Source: Notamacropus eugenii | Taxonomy: Eukaryota > Chordata > Mammalia > Diprotodontia > Macropodidae | Reading direction: 5' to 3' | DNA length: 64,000 nt | Assembly (NCBI RefSeq): GCF_028372415.1 | Contig: NC_092875.1 | Coordinates: forward strand, 52,514,771-52,578,770 | Shown: piece after piece, positions 47,001 to 60,000 of the stretch | Position numbering within the stretch: the stretch's first letter is position 1 | Layout: each line of letters opens with the position of its first letter | Translations under genes and position numbers: made by a program | The notes under the pieces: model-generated | Seen by the model: the letters and a program-made list of their open reading frames with translations, nothing else | Told to the model about the DNA's origin: nothing | Databases searched by the model: none

Positions 47001-50000
47001 AAGACAGGAAAAGTTTAAGTTCCGAAGATCTCTAACTGCCAAATAAAGATTGTTTTATCTGATCCTGGAGGTACTGGGAAGTCACTGGAGGCTGCTGAGT
47101 AGGGAGAGTGAGTGACACGGTCAAATTATACTTTAGAAAAATCTCCTTGACAGTTTTGTGGAGGATGGATTGGAGTGGGGAGAGATGAGTCAGAGAGACC
47201 AATTGTAAAGCTATGGCAGTAGTCTAAGTGATTAGTGATGATTAGCAGCTGTGTGAGAGTTAGAGAGCTGTGTGTGTGAAAGGCAGGGTGAAGATAATGA
47301 GCAGAATGAGGCTGAGGAAACAAGAATTTCAATCCATCAATCAAGCAGTAGTATTTGTTAAGTGCCAGGCGTTCTGCTAAGTGCTGGTGATACAAACAGA
47401 AGCCAAAGAAGCTCCTTAAGGAGTTTAAAATGTCATGAGACAATGTGCCAACAAACATATACAAAGTAAGATACATATAAGACAAATAGGAAATTCAAGA
47501 TTATGAATCTATGTGACTGGAATGTGCCTGGCAATAAAAGGTAGGTTGGAAGAGAGGAGGTTTTGGGGAGGGAAATATAACTGACTCCTATTTTGAAAAT
47601 GTTTGAGTTTGATGTTCAGTTCAAAATGTCCAATAGGCAGTTAATGATTTAGGACTGAATCTCAGGAGACACTGAGGACTGGGTATACAGCTTCTAGAAG
47701 TTTCCCCCAAAAGGGATATTCATTGAATCCATGGTGTGGAGCCATTGAATTCAAGTGTGAAAGAACAGAGAAGAAAACAAGAGAGCCCAGGATAGAACCT
47801 GGGGGGCATACCCACAGTTAGTGAATGTGACAAGGAGGAAGATCCAGGAAAGGAGATCAAGATGGAATGGTCAACCAAATAGGGGGGAAGTCAAGGGAGA
47901 GCAGAATTACACAAACACAGAGAGGAGAGGATATTCAGAGTTGAACACTAGATATAATCTGATGAAGACAATCCATAGCAAACCTATTTTACATATACTC
48001 ATACGGCCACTCATGATTTTTCCCGATAGAAGTAAACTCCTTGTGGTAGAAGTGTTTCCCTTTTGTCCTTGTGTCCCTCATTCCTTGCACAGTCCCTAGC
48101 ATTTAAGGCACTTAATAGATGTCTGTTAGACTGTCCACAGAAAACCAGAAAGCCAGACTTGGGATGGAACCTTGTTCCCTGAAGTGGGTCATGAGAATTG
48201 GGGAAACATCTCTGTCAACTTTTCTTCACTATTAGGTTCTTTGCCAACACTTTTGCTCCCTTGGACTTACAGCAAAGTTGAGGAAGTTTTTTCTTTACTG
48301 TCTATCTCTCTGCAGTACAGGTCACAGAACAGTGATCCTAAGAAATGGTTATTTCCACCATTGGTGGTAGTTTTATAGGAAAGGAGTTCCATACTTCTGA
48401 ATTCAGGCATCAACTTAGCGCAAGGAGAAGAGCTTCTCAGAGAAGATAGCCATTCCTATCTTCTTGTAGCTAAAGGACCAAAGTAATCCATGCCCTGACT
48501 GGTTAGGAGATCTGGATGTTGACAATGAAAGCCTGAGATCAATATGAAATATCTGTTCCATGAGCACAGAGTGCTGTCTCTGCATAAGTGCTGAGATACT
48601 GCATCTTTTGAAAATGTGAATTTGTTCCAACATGAATGATATATTAAGGAATATTTTGAGCAGAACAAGAATTTCAAGTTTGCTTCTACTCAGTTTCCTC
48701 TGCAAGAAACAGTAAGAGAATCCAGAAAATGTCACGATTTCACAGTAACTGAGAAGCTGCAACCTTTGTTGACAACCACCTCCACAACTGACCTTCAGAT
48801 CTTTGTCAAGGTAAATTGTTGTTGTGTGTCTTCCATAGTACAGGAGGAACTGGGAGTAGTGAAAAACTGGTCTGCACTATTCCCTCCTTCGACTCTACTC
48901 CCTTATGCCATGGCCTCATGACAACTTATTTATGTAACTTGGGCCCAAATGGAGCAGCAACCTATGACCAATGGCACAATCTCCATTTTTGGTACTGTTG
49001 ATGTATTTCTTAATCATTTAATATGTGTAATTATGTGCTATTATTTATTAGGTTCCTTCTTTGCCTGTCACTGATTTTTTGAGTACTGTGTCTTTAACCT
49101 CATTATCCTCATAAGTTCTTTGCTTTTTATTGGGTGATTTTGGGTGGCATGGTAGTTCTTAGGAATGCTTATGTCACATTTTAGCAGAACTAACTATATT
49201 TGCTGATGCTAACTTGGGAGTCTTTTGCATCAGGCATTCTCTGTGGTGTGGGAAATAAACAGCTGTCCTATACCTATTACTCTTCCTGTATAATGATAAC
49301 TTTTTTAGAAGGTACCCAGTTAATGTGCCTTCTCCCAAATTTTGGGGAGAACTTAGATATGAACCATAGCTCAATCTTTGATTTTAGAGATTTCCCTGGA
49401 CGTTTACTCTCTGGTAGAGGTCTATAACCAGGGAAAGAAAAAATATCACTTCTTTCTTTGGTGTCATTCTCCTCCTCTCCAGGGATGGAATCATGAACCT
49501 GTGGTTCCTCAATCACTCTTTCAGTTAGGGGCACCTGGGCCACTAGACACAATAGACTATCATAATGGTGGAGGAATTTAGGGACAACTCTGTTCTCTTC
49601 TCTGGGCCTGTGACCCTTGCATACATGAGGCTTCCAGGGACTCAGGCTTATCCCAGCTAATCTCCTCCATTCTGGATTCACTCACCTCCAGGAAGACATC
49701 TGACACATCATGTAGCAGCAGCACCAGGGCACCAACATTCACGAAATTGGCAGAATAGGCAAAGAAGATCAAAGTGATTGTAACAAAATGGTGGATGACC
49801 TGCCCCATGAAGTCCTGGGAAGATGAGGGCAGTTATGAAGCCAGGACCTTACAGACTTCCAGGGATTATAGTTGTCTTTGTGTATGCTCATGGTTAGATG
49901 CTGACAAACAGTCAAGGAATACCATTCTACCCACCACTTCTGCCTGACTCTATGAGTCCTTTGGGGGAATGGTCAAGTCTACTGAGTGGAGGCAGAGATT

Positions 50001-53000
50001 GAGGTACAAAGTAGGAGAGAAAGTACAAGGAGGAGATGAAGAAATAGGTTCAAGTGGATGATAGTATGGTGGAAAAAAAGCTGGAAATTGTGTGGGATAT
50101 AGACCTAGTCATAGGAGCTCCAGAGAGAGCATCTTGGTCATTGAATTGAAAAGAGTAGAATTTGCCCCTGACCTTCTGGCCACCTTATCCAGTCTCCCAC
50201 AGGAGTATGATGAGCTCAGGTAGACTAGGTCTGCCCTTACTGCTTCCATGGGACATGGACCTGCACTCAACCTTGGGCACTGACCTTCAGTACCACAGAC
50301 AAGCATGACATTTTTCTCCTGGGGCAGACACTAGAAGCCAGGCTCTTTCTCCCTCTACTCTTCTCCTTTCTGACTGTGACAATAAAAATTTTTCCCCAAA
50401 TCTGTGCTCCCTCCAGACTCACCTTCCTCTTGACATCAAGGGTCAGAGTGAGCAGCAAGGAGATGTAGAAGCTGAGCTCCAAGAGGTACCACCAGTATAT
50501 GACAGGCTGCAGAGGCTGAGGGTCAAAGCAGTCACTTGGTCATTGGTATTGCCCATAGATAGATACAAGGTTCATCAGGAAATGACTGTTCAGGAGCTTC
50601 AGTACTGTGGGACCAAACACTCCACCATTCCCCATTCTCCATTCATGTTAGACTGTAGACTATGGTTAGGTTAGACCTAGGACCAGTGTGCCATAAGTCA
50701 GGTCATGCTCGGTAACCAAGCAATCAGCAAGCATCTATGAAACTTACCTATTCTAGATTAGGCACTGGGCTACAAAGACCAAAATGAAATAGTTCCTGCA
50801 TCAGGAAGCTTATGTTCTATTAGGAGAAACAACATGTACATGCATACATACATACATATATGTCATACAAATAAATGAATGTATTGGCAAACACATACAT
50901 ATATTCACAAAGCACACATATATATACATTTACATTGAAAATTGAGGAAATCAAATTGATTCTATTCCATAACTGATTTTATTTTGTATCTGTACTGACA
51001 TTTTGCATGACTTCATAAGTCATGTTTCATTTATCTCCGAATTAATTTTGGAAGTTCAGCTTTCTTGCAAATCACTCATTGTCTCTGAGTTAAGTTCAGA
51101 AGTTCAGTTTTCCTACTAGCTACTGCTTTATTCCTGTGTCAAGGAAATCTGTTATTCTTGAATAGGGATGTCTGGTGTGTTATCTCCGCAACCAAGGCTG
51201 TTCTTCAAGAGAAGTTGATCTGTTATTGCTGTGACAATAACTAGCCATGTGGCATATATGAGGTGTTAGAGGAGGACTAGCCCTTCTGGTGTGAGGCCTT
51301 GCCAAGCCCTTTTCAGGGCTACTCATCCACTTTTGGTGTCTACCATTTTACCTAAGTGTCAGCTGTGGCTCCAAGAAGCTGTGGCATCTACAATGGCCAC
51401 AATCCAGTCAAACCATCTTGGCACATAAGTTAACCTAGGTTGAGGGTAAGAAACAGGTCTCAAATCCATCAAGTCAGTTAGGAGAATGTCTGCTCCAAGC
51501 ATGTGAAAGTATTCCTTGGTGAAGTGTGCAGATGAGAACAATGTATCCCAACAGCCATGAAGGTGGCTCAAGGAAGCTCTGTGGAGTGGTTAGACCTTGG
51601 TCAGGTGTTGCAGATGCCAAGGTTATCCATTGCATTCTGGCCCATTGGCAGTCATTCAGACTTTTGTCTTGTAATTGGATTTTCATACCTTAGGAAGAGA
51701 GAGTGAGGCCAACAACTATGCAACCCTACCTCACTCAAATCCAACTGACTTGAAGTCAAGCCATTACTCGTGATGTTACTGGTCTCCTTCAAAAATGAAG
51801 CACGATGACAATGACAACTAGTCATGCAGGTGTATTTCCAATGAGCTTTCCACAGTGACAAAATGGAAGAGAGGTTGCTGTTAGCTAATCATATTATCTA
51901 GAAATATATAATGTTTCTGACTATGTAATAAATTGTGCTGTTTCCTCATCTATGATGCTGCCTTCTAGTTTATGGGATTATCTTTATTTTGTCGTTAAAA
52001 ACAGTCTGTCAGGGGCTAGCTAGGTGGCACAGTGGTTAGAACACTGGCCCTGGAGTCAGAAGGAACTGAGTTCAGATCTGGCCTCAGACACTTGACAGTT
52101 AATTTTGTGACCCTGGACAAGTCCCCTAATTCCAATTCCTTCACCAAAAACAACAATAAAAAATCTGTCAGCCCTCATTCAAGGTCTTTTGATTAATGAG
52201 GAGTTAAAAACTCCTTTTATTGGCCACTGCTAGCCTTACCTATACATTGAACATGATTGGAAGTTTGTTGCCACTGTTTACCTTAATTGCAATGGCTACC
52301 ATTGCTCAGTCAGGTAGGAGTGAAGAGGGTAGGCTGGTCAACTCTTCCTTGATCTTGAATCCATCTGAACTGGTCAGTCTCACCTTTGGTGGGCACGATA
52401 TCCCTGAGAAATCCCTCTAAGGAAACAAGTAAGCCTCCATGCTGTTGGGGAAGTGTCTAGTTAAGGTTATCCTCTACTCTGGTGAGATAAGTGATAGCTA
52501 GCTAATTTGATGACAGTTAAGATCCAAAGAATCTTAACAGACTAGGAGGATGACTAGATAAAACTAATAAGGTGAAATTTATGAGGGGTAAACCATAATA
52601 AAGTCTTAAAAGTAAAAATATAGAAGTTTAAAAAAATCAATTTCATAAGTACAATATAGGGTAGAGGTTGGTCAATATCAATTGGATTGAAAATATCTGA
52701 GGGGTTTTGGTGTGCTGCAAGCTCAGCATAAGTCAGCAATGTTCAAAAGAATCAATCCAACATTAGTCTAAATGAGAGGAATAATATTCAGCATGAAGGA
52801 AGTCCTTTTTGCACAAAATCATGGTGCAATATGCTGAAGGAGACCAGAGGTCATGATATCAAGGGAATGTGTAGTGAGGCTGGTCTTGGTGAGAAGCGTC
52901 CTCTCTTCATCAGAGACAAATAGAGGAGAAAAAGAGGATGATATCTAGAAATTTTGAGGTGGGAACCAAGGAAAAAGAGGGAAGTCACGGGAAATGGCTT

Positions 53001-56000
53001 CTTTGTAAAGTATCGGACAAGATCCTTAGCTGAGTCAGGAGGTGTGAAGGGGTTGATCTGGGCAATTCAAGGAGATAAGAAAAGAATTAGGACAGCTTCT
53101 TTAAGGAATGGTCAAGTCAATCAATTGCCAGAAGGGAAGAGATCACATAGAGTCAGATTTATCCACAGTTGGATTTGCCCAGAGTACTTATGTTCTGGGT
53201 GCCATATTTTAGGAAAGACATTGACGAACTGGAGAAGGTTGCACAAGATTGTAAACAGGATAGTGACAAGCCTTGAGGTCACTCCACAATCAGGATTTAT
53301 TACAAGAATTTAGTATGGTTAGCTTGTAGAAAAGAAAATCAAAGGAGGACATGGTAAATGTCTTGAAATAGTTGAGGGGCTATCATGTGGAAGATGACCC
53401 TAGAGAGAAGAACTAGACTCAATGGAAGGAAGCTACAGAGGGCCTGATTTAGGTTCAATATCAGAGAAAACTTCCTACCAAAGACAGCTGTCCTAAAGTA
53501 GACTTAGCTGCCTTGGAAAGTAGGAGATTTGTACTCTAGGGAAAATTTTGAGTAGGGAACTACATTCACTTCTGGTCGTTGTGGGGCAGGGTATAACAGA
53601 AGCTATATTGGACTTGAATGGAATGGAACCAAGAAGAGGAGCTCAAATCCATTCTCAGACATTTATCAGCTATATGACCTTGGGCAAATTATTTAATCTC
53701 TGTCTGCCTCAAGCTCCTCATTTGTAAAATGAGGATCGTCACAGCTTCTCCCTCATGGAATTGTTGTGAGGATCAAATGAGATAATTTGTAAAGTGTTTT
53801 GCAAACCTTAAAGAGCTATAAATGGTAGCTTTCATTGTCGTCATCATCATCGTCACTCCTAGGGCTTGCTTTTAGTGGACAAATCTGGCACCAGTCCTTG
53901 TCCAGGGACTACTCACCTGCTTAGGGTATTCATCCCAGACTGTCTCTGGCTGGCCAAACCAAGTTTTCTGGAAGAAACAAGGGACATGTTCTAGACGCTG
54001 CTCTCAGAATCACTAGACCCCACAGGTAATGGTTCCTCTCCATACCTATTTCTTTCTCCAGGGAACCCCAGGCATCCATCAGGAATGATTACATTGTCAC
54101 TTTATATTATCTCCTATCCTAATCCTGGCCTCCTCCTCCCCAGGTTCAGGACAAGTCAGAATCAAATTTATGAGATATAGCCAGTGGTTAGATGAGAGGC
54201 TTGACCCTTTGTTCCTTTCTACCTCCTCCTAGGCCATTAGCATCCAGTCCCTCTGTTAACTCTGGAATAGCCAGAACTGGGTTAGAGAAGTCTGTCAAAG
54301 TAGAAAACCACTAAATGATTGGAACATTTAACTAGTTTTCTCCTTCCTTCCTCTCTCCTATGTGTGTGTACACATATACATGTGTGTACTTGTGTATATA
54401 TGTATATGTATATATGTATTAGTTTTAACTGTGTAATATTAGCAGCTAAAAGAGCTAATTGGACTTATGGCTATCTTTAGGTTTCTAGGAATAAGGAGGA
54501 GTAGTCTTGACAAATTCTTTTCTCATGAAACCTCATCTGATGAATTAGGTAAAGTTCTTTGCACCAAGGTTTTAGAAGGGCATGAGTAAGCTGGGCAGAG
54601 TTCAGAGGAGTACTACCAGTGAAAAGAAGTAGTTGGATTTCCCGAGAATATGTTGCCTGTGTGGGGACTGATATGTGATCAGCTTCAAAAGATAGATGAA
54701 AGTCAAACTCTGAAGGTTTTAAATGGTCAAGGAGAACAGTTTGTGTTTTGTCTTAGAAGCAATCATTCAAGTTTCTTGACCATGGACTTGACATGGTCAG
54801 GCAGGAACTTTAGAAATGTCTGTGTGGAGGATGGACTATTATTAGGGAGACAATGGAGGCTATAGAACCAATTAGGAGGCTATTGCATCAGTGGGAGTGG
54901 GATGATAAGGACCCAAATTAGGGGGCTGTGGCACGAGTAGTGAGGAAATGATGTCAAGTGATGTTACAAAAATAGAATCAGCAAGACTTGGTGACTGGCT
55001 GGATGGGGGAATCTGAATTCATGTCATATGAGGATTTACTAGAGAGACTGGGACATATTTAGCTTGGAGAGGACTTAAGGGGGAACATGATGACTCTTCA
55101 AGACAGTTGTCATGAGGAGCAGGGATTGGCTTTTGCTCTTATGGTGAAAATTCCTTTCGTGTATGCATTGGACAAGATGGCTGCTGAGCTCCCTTCCAAT
55201 TTTTGTGTTCTGTTATTTTGTTTTTCCCCATCAAGCCTACCCTTGTCCCCTCTGAAACCCTTAATTCTATGATTGAGTGGCACTATTTCTGTTTGAATTA
55301 ATATTTGACTCAAGGTTTCTAATCCATCCTGTTTGTTGGTTAGACTGACAAATCTAGCTCTATCACCCTTAGAGAGTCTGTGACCTTGACTCCCCCATCT
55401 CTAGTACCACAGGGATTGAAAAGTGGGATGGTAAAAGAAGATGAAAGAAAATTCAGGGTGAACAGGAGAAAAAGTGGTTCAGGAGCAAGTAGGGGTCGGG
55501 TAATGATGAAACAGATAAGAAGAGAAGGAAACAGAGTGAAAGACAGTGGGGATAAAGTGTGTGTGTGGAGCCTAAGCGGGCAGAAGGGTTGGAAATAGAG
55601 GAGCAGGATCAAGAAGAGGAGAAGGGATAGAGAGACAACAGAAATGACATGGGATGGTGGAGGGGACAAAGATCAAGACAAGGAAACATAGAGAGGACAA
55701 AAAGGGAAAGTACTGATGCGTATGGGGATGTGGGAATGAAGATGAAGACTGGACAGAGCAAGAAGGGACAATGTGAACAATATGGAAACAGAACAAAGAG
55801 GACAGGGAGGGGGATAACAGGACAAAGGCATGGGAGAAGTGTGGAAGAAAAATGCAGAAGGACAGAGATAATGGGAATGGAAAGAATGGGGGGGTCAAAT
55901 GAAGAGGAATAGTCCTGTGGTTGGGGTGGGATAGGACATACTCACATTGCAGAAGATGAGCAAACCTCCAAAGAAAGTACAGGAGTAAAACAAAAATCTC

Positions 56001-56978
56001 CAGCTGAAAATACAGAAGAGTGATAGAGATGAGTGGATGAGGTCATGCTGCTGGGGGTGAGAGGGAGTGGGTAGAGAGATGGGGCCTCTGGTCTCCAAGT
56101 CAAGCCTGGTCCCATGGCCCACTGACCCACCTCTAGATACCTTGAATCTAGTCTTCCATCAGCTCCCCCCAACTCACCAGGATTCAGAGAATTTTTTGCT
56201 TATTAATGGTCGTTCTTGATTTCTCCGGCGTCGAAACCAGCACTCAGTTTGTCTCATAGAGAGGCCACACTGGCTAGCCAGGTGATTTAGCTCATACTTG
56301 GACAAAGGGAGAAGGTTAGTGTTAGGGTAGACAAAGAGAGAGCCTCAGGTGACTGTCCTCTCCCCTAAGCTCAGATACTTTGCCTAAACAGGGAGTGTCC
56401 ACGCTGCCCCCCAGGAACCTAGAGGCTTCCATGAACATGGCAGTGAACATGTTTCAGTCCAAAGGGCTTAAGTCTATCTCCAGGGGTACTGCCTTCTCCC
56501 CTCAAACCCTACCTCTGAGATTCGGATGTGCCCCACTCGAAGCCTTCCCCCAACCCAAACCCTGGTCCCTGCCATAGCCTTGTTGCCATTTGGGAACACA
56601 TTGGGTGTGAGGAAGTCTCTGCAAGCAACTTGCCAGGCAGTATGGAAAGATGAAAAGGAAACTTTCCCTGCCCTTACTGAGCTTACATTCATTAGAGGGC
56701 GACAACATGCGTAGATAGAAAATATACAGATGCAATATGGAGTAAAAGTAAATAAGTACAATATAATTTCAAGAGAAAATTAATGATTGGGATAATTAGG
56801 AAAAGTTTTTTGAAGGAGTTGGAAGTCATGAAGCGAGTTAGGGTTCCTAAAATGAAGAAGTGAGAGCATTCCTGGAGGAGGAGAACATTGCAGGCATGGG
56901 AGACAGCCCATATATACAATGACATGGGCTGGGTGATTGAACATCAAATAGAAATCACAATATATGAATTTGGGTGGA

Positions 56979-57027
<49 letters not shown>

Positions 57028-60000
57028 GTGTGTGTATCTAATGATATGCAGTAAATCTTGAAAGGTAGATTAGAGTCCAGTTGTGCAGTGCTTTGAATTT
57101 TATCTTTGAGTCAGTAGAATCACTCAGCGGAGCAAAGGAGCCAGTCAGACACGAGTTTTAGGAATGTCTGGCTTGTGGCTGTGTGGAGTATGGACTGTAG
57201 AGGGGAAGACAGTGGGGACAATGGAACAAATTAGGAGGCCATTGAAGTAGTGAGGGTGAGGGGGCAGAGATGGCAAAGGCCTGAATTAAAGTGACTGTGG
57301 GAGGAGTGGAGAGAAGGGGATGGTTTCAGGAGATGTTATGGAATCAGAATCAACAAGACTCGGTGACTGATTGAATGTGGAGACAAGTTACTGGGAATGA
57401 CTTATGGAGAAAACCCATGTCTACAGAAAGATAGAATGGGAAACAGGAAATTTGAAATGCTCTTAGGGATCATGTTTCCATTTTATAGACGAGAAAACTA
57501 AGGCCATAAAAAAAGTCAAATGACTTGACTAAGATCATAAAGCAAATCAGGGCCAGAAATGAGATTAGAATCCAGGTCTTGTGAGTTCTTAATCTCTTCT
57601 GAGGTTAGAGGTTGTTATAACTTGATGCTCAGAGCAAGTGTCACCCCCTCTAGAGAAAACAGTAACAAAGAGAGTGGGTGTCTGAGTGAGCCCTGGGCAC
57701 ATAGCACCTCCCATCTCCCCCACTTCTTTTTCAAGGATCACTGAAGAGCAGGGACAGTCATGTTGGAGAAGATGTAGCCTTAAACCTTCCAGGATTCTTG
57801 ACAACATCCAAATCCGGAGCCTGCTCACCTTTTCAGGATTCTTTCTCTGGGTTCGGAAAAATGACTCCAAGATGGGGTTGGGAGTAGCTTTGATTCTGAT
57901 GGGATCACGCACACCCAGGGCTCTGCTCAAAGGTAGCCCTATGGCCCTGTGAGAGAAGATAGGAGGAGTTGAGTACATAGGAACTGTCTGATTTATCGCC
58001 CTTTGGGAGCTCTCTGTCAAATCTTGCCCACCAAATGACGTACCATGGCTACACTGGCATAGCTTGAGGGAGCAATTTCTCCCAATCTAGCTGGAAGTGA
58101 ATGCTAAGGTACCACTCCATTCCTTAGGGCCCAGTTATATCCCATCATATTTATATGACTGGGATTCCCTACATCTGCACAAGGAGAGTCCAGGAATAGA
58201 GCTGGGAAAGAAGCAGAGACAAGCATATACCTTTGGGCACACCTTGCCTCTGTATCTTTTTCAACCCACTTATTTACATGGGGATAACCGAAGAAATTTA
58301 GGATCTAAAAGGGAGGTCCCTTGCTCTCCAGAGGTATTCAATAATCATTAGGCAAATGAGCCAATCTTATTTATACTCAAAGCCTTTGAATTGATAAAAA
58401 TTGTTTTTAATTAAAGACTCACTCTAAGCTAGCAGGAGGTTTCTGACATAAGTGACTGACTCAGGTGCCATGATCTAAGCATGACCAAGGACATTAAGTA
58501 CAGACCCTTTTTTGTGTTCGAAATAACTTGGTCTTTAGAACTGAAAATTTCCTGCTGGGAAAATGAAAATCTTCAGTAGAGAGTAATGAAGTCTCAAAAT
58601 TATGAATTGCAGTTCCACACAAATAACATACATATGGGACTTCCCATGTATCTTCTATATATGTGTCTACTGTTTCCATTGACACAGTATATATAGGGGA
58701 GGCTAGGCCTGACATATGAGCGATTACTTTTCACACCATGACATTTTATTACATGATTTTGAAGTATTTCTGCATTCTGGCTGACTATTAAAGGTGAACA
58801 CATCAGTGGGGACTCATAAGCTATATACAGACATGTACCTATGGAGTTCCTTGAACCTGGGATAGCCATCCCCTAGAAGACCTCCCAATCCTAAGAGCTG
58901 AGAAGGATCACATAGACATTAAACATTCAAGCACCATAATTTCACAAAATTTGGGTGGAAACCACTTTGTAAACTTATTTTCAATCATGTTGATATGATG
59001 AAGAGAATGATACGTTTGGAGATAGACCATGTGGATTGGAATCTATGTTCTGTTACCCATTCTGTAACCCTGGCTAAAACACTTTATCTCTTGGGGTCTC
59101 AGGTTTCTGTTCTGTAAAACAAGATGGTTGGAATAAAAGGAATGTGTATTTGGTGATCCAAGGGAGATCTCATTCAAACACAGCAGCATGAAATGAGTGT
59201 AAGTAAAGTTAAGCTTAAGGACATATCACTGACTTACAAAAAGGGCATAAACATTAATGACACAGAAATAAATAGAAAAATTAAAACCTAACAAATATAA
59301 GCTGAACTATGAAAAATATCTTTCAATCAAAAAGTCCTATTTGGGAGATAATATAGAGAAGTAATACAAATAAAAAAGGTGAAACAGTTATCTGACAGAT
59401 TAGTCACCAAAAGATATGACAGACTGTTCTCAAAAGAATTATAAGCAGTCAGCAGCCAAATAGAAGATCTTCTCCATGTCACTAATAATAAGAGAAATGC
59501 AGAGCAAAAGAACACAGATGTCTCCCTTTATACCCATCCAAAGGCAAAATGAACAAAGGTGGAAATCAACATGGCTGGAGGGGCTGTGGGAAGACAGTCA
59601 TAGAATGTTGGTGGAGCTCTGAATTGTTCTCACCATTGTACAAAGAAATTTGGATTGGTGCTCAAAAGTCATTGAACAGCTGACATTATTTGATTCAGAC
59701 ATCTCATTGCTAGGCATATATAGTGCCATAAGCATATCAATGACATATAAAAGGTCTCACATGTAATCAGATCTTAATAAAAGCAAAGTTTTTGGTGGCA
59801 AACAAAAACCAAAAAACTAGAAACATAGTAAGTGCTCATTGATTAGGGCCATGAAATTGTGGCACATGAATTTAAGGGAATAGTATTGGCTAAACAAAAT
59901 GATAAATGTGAGGAATTAGAAAAGCTTGAGAAAACTTGACCGAACTGATGCAGAGTAAAGCAAAACTCCTAAGCACAGCATGCACAGTGACTACAATAAT

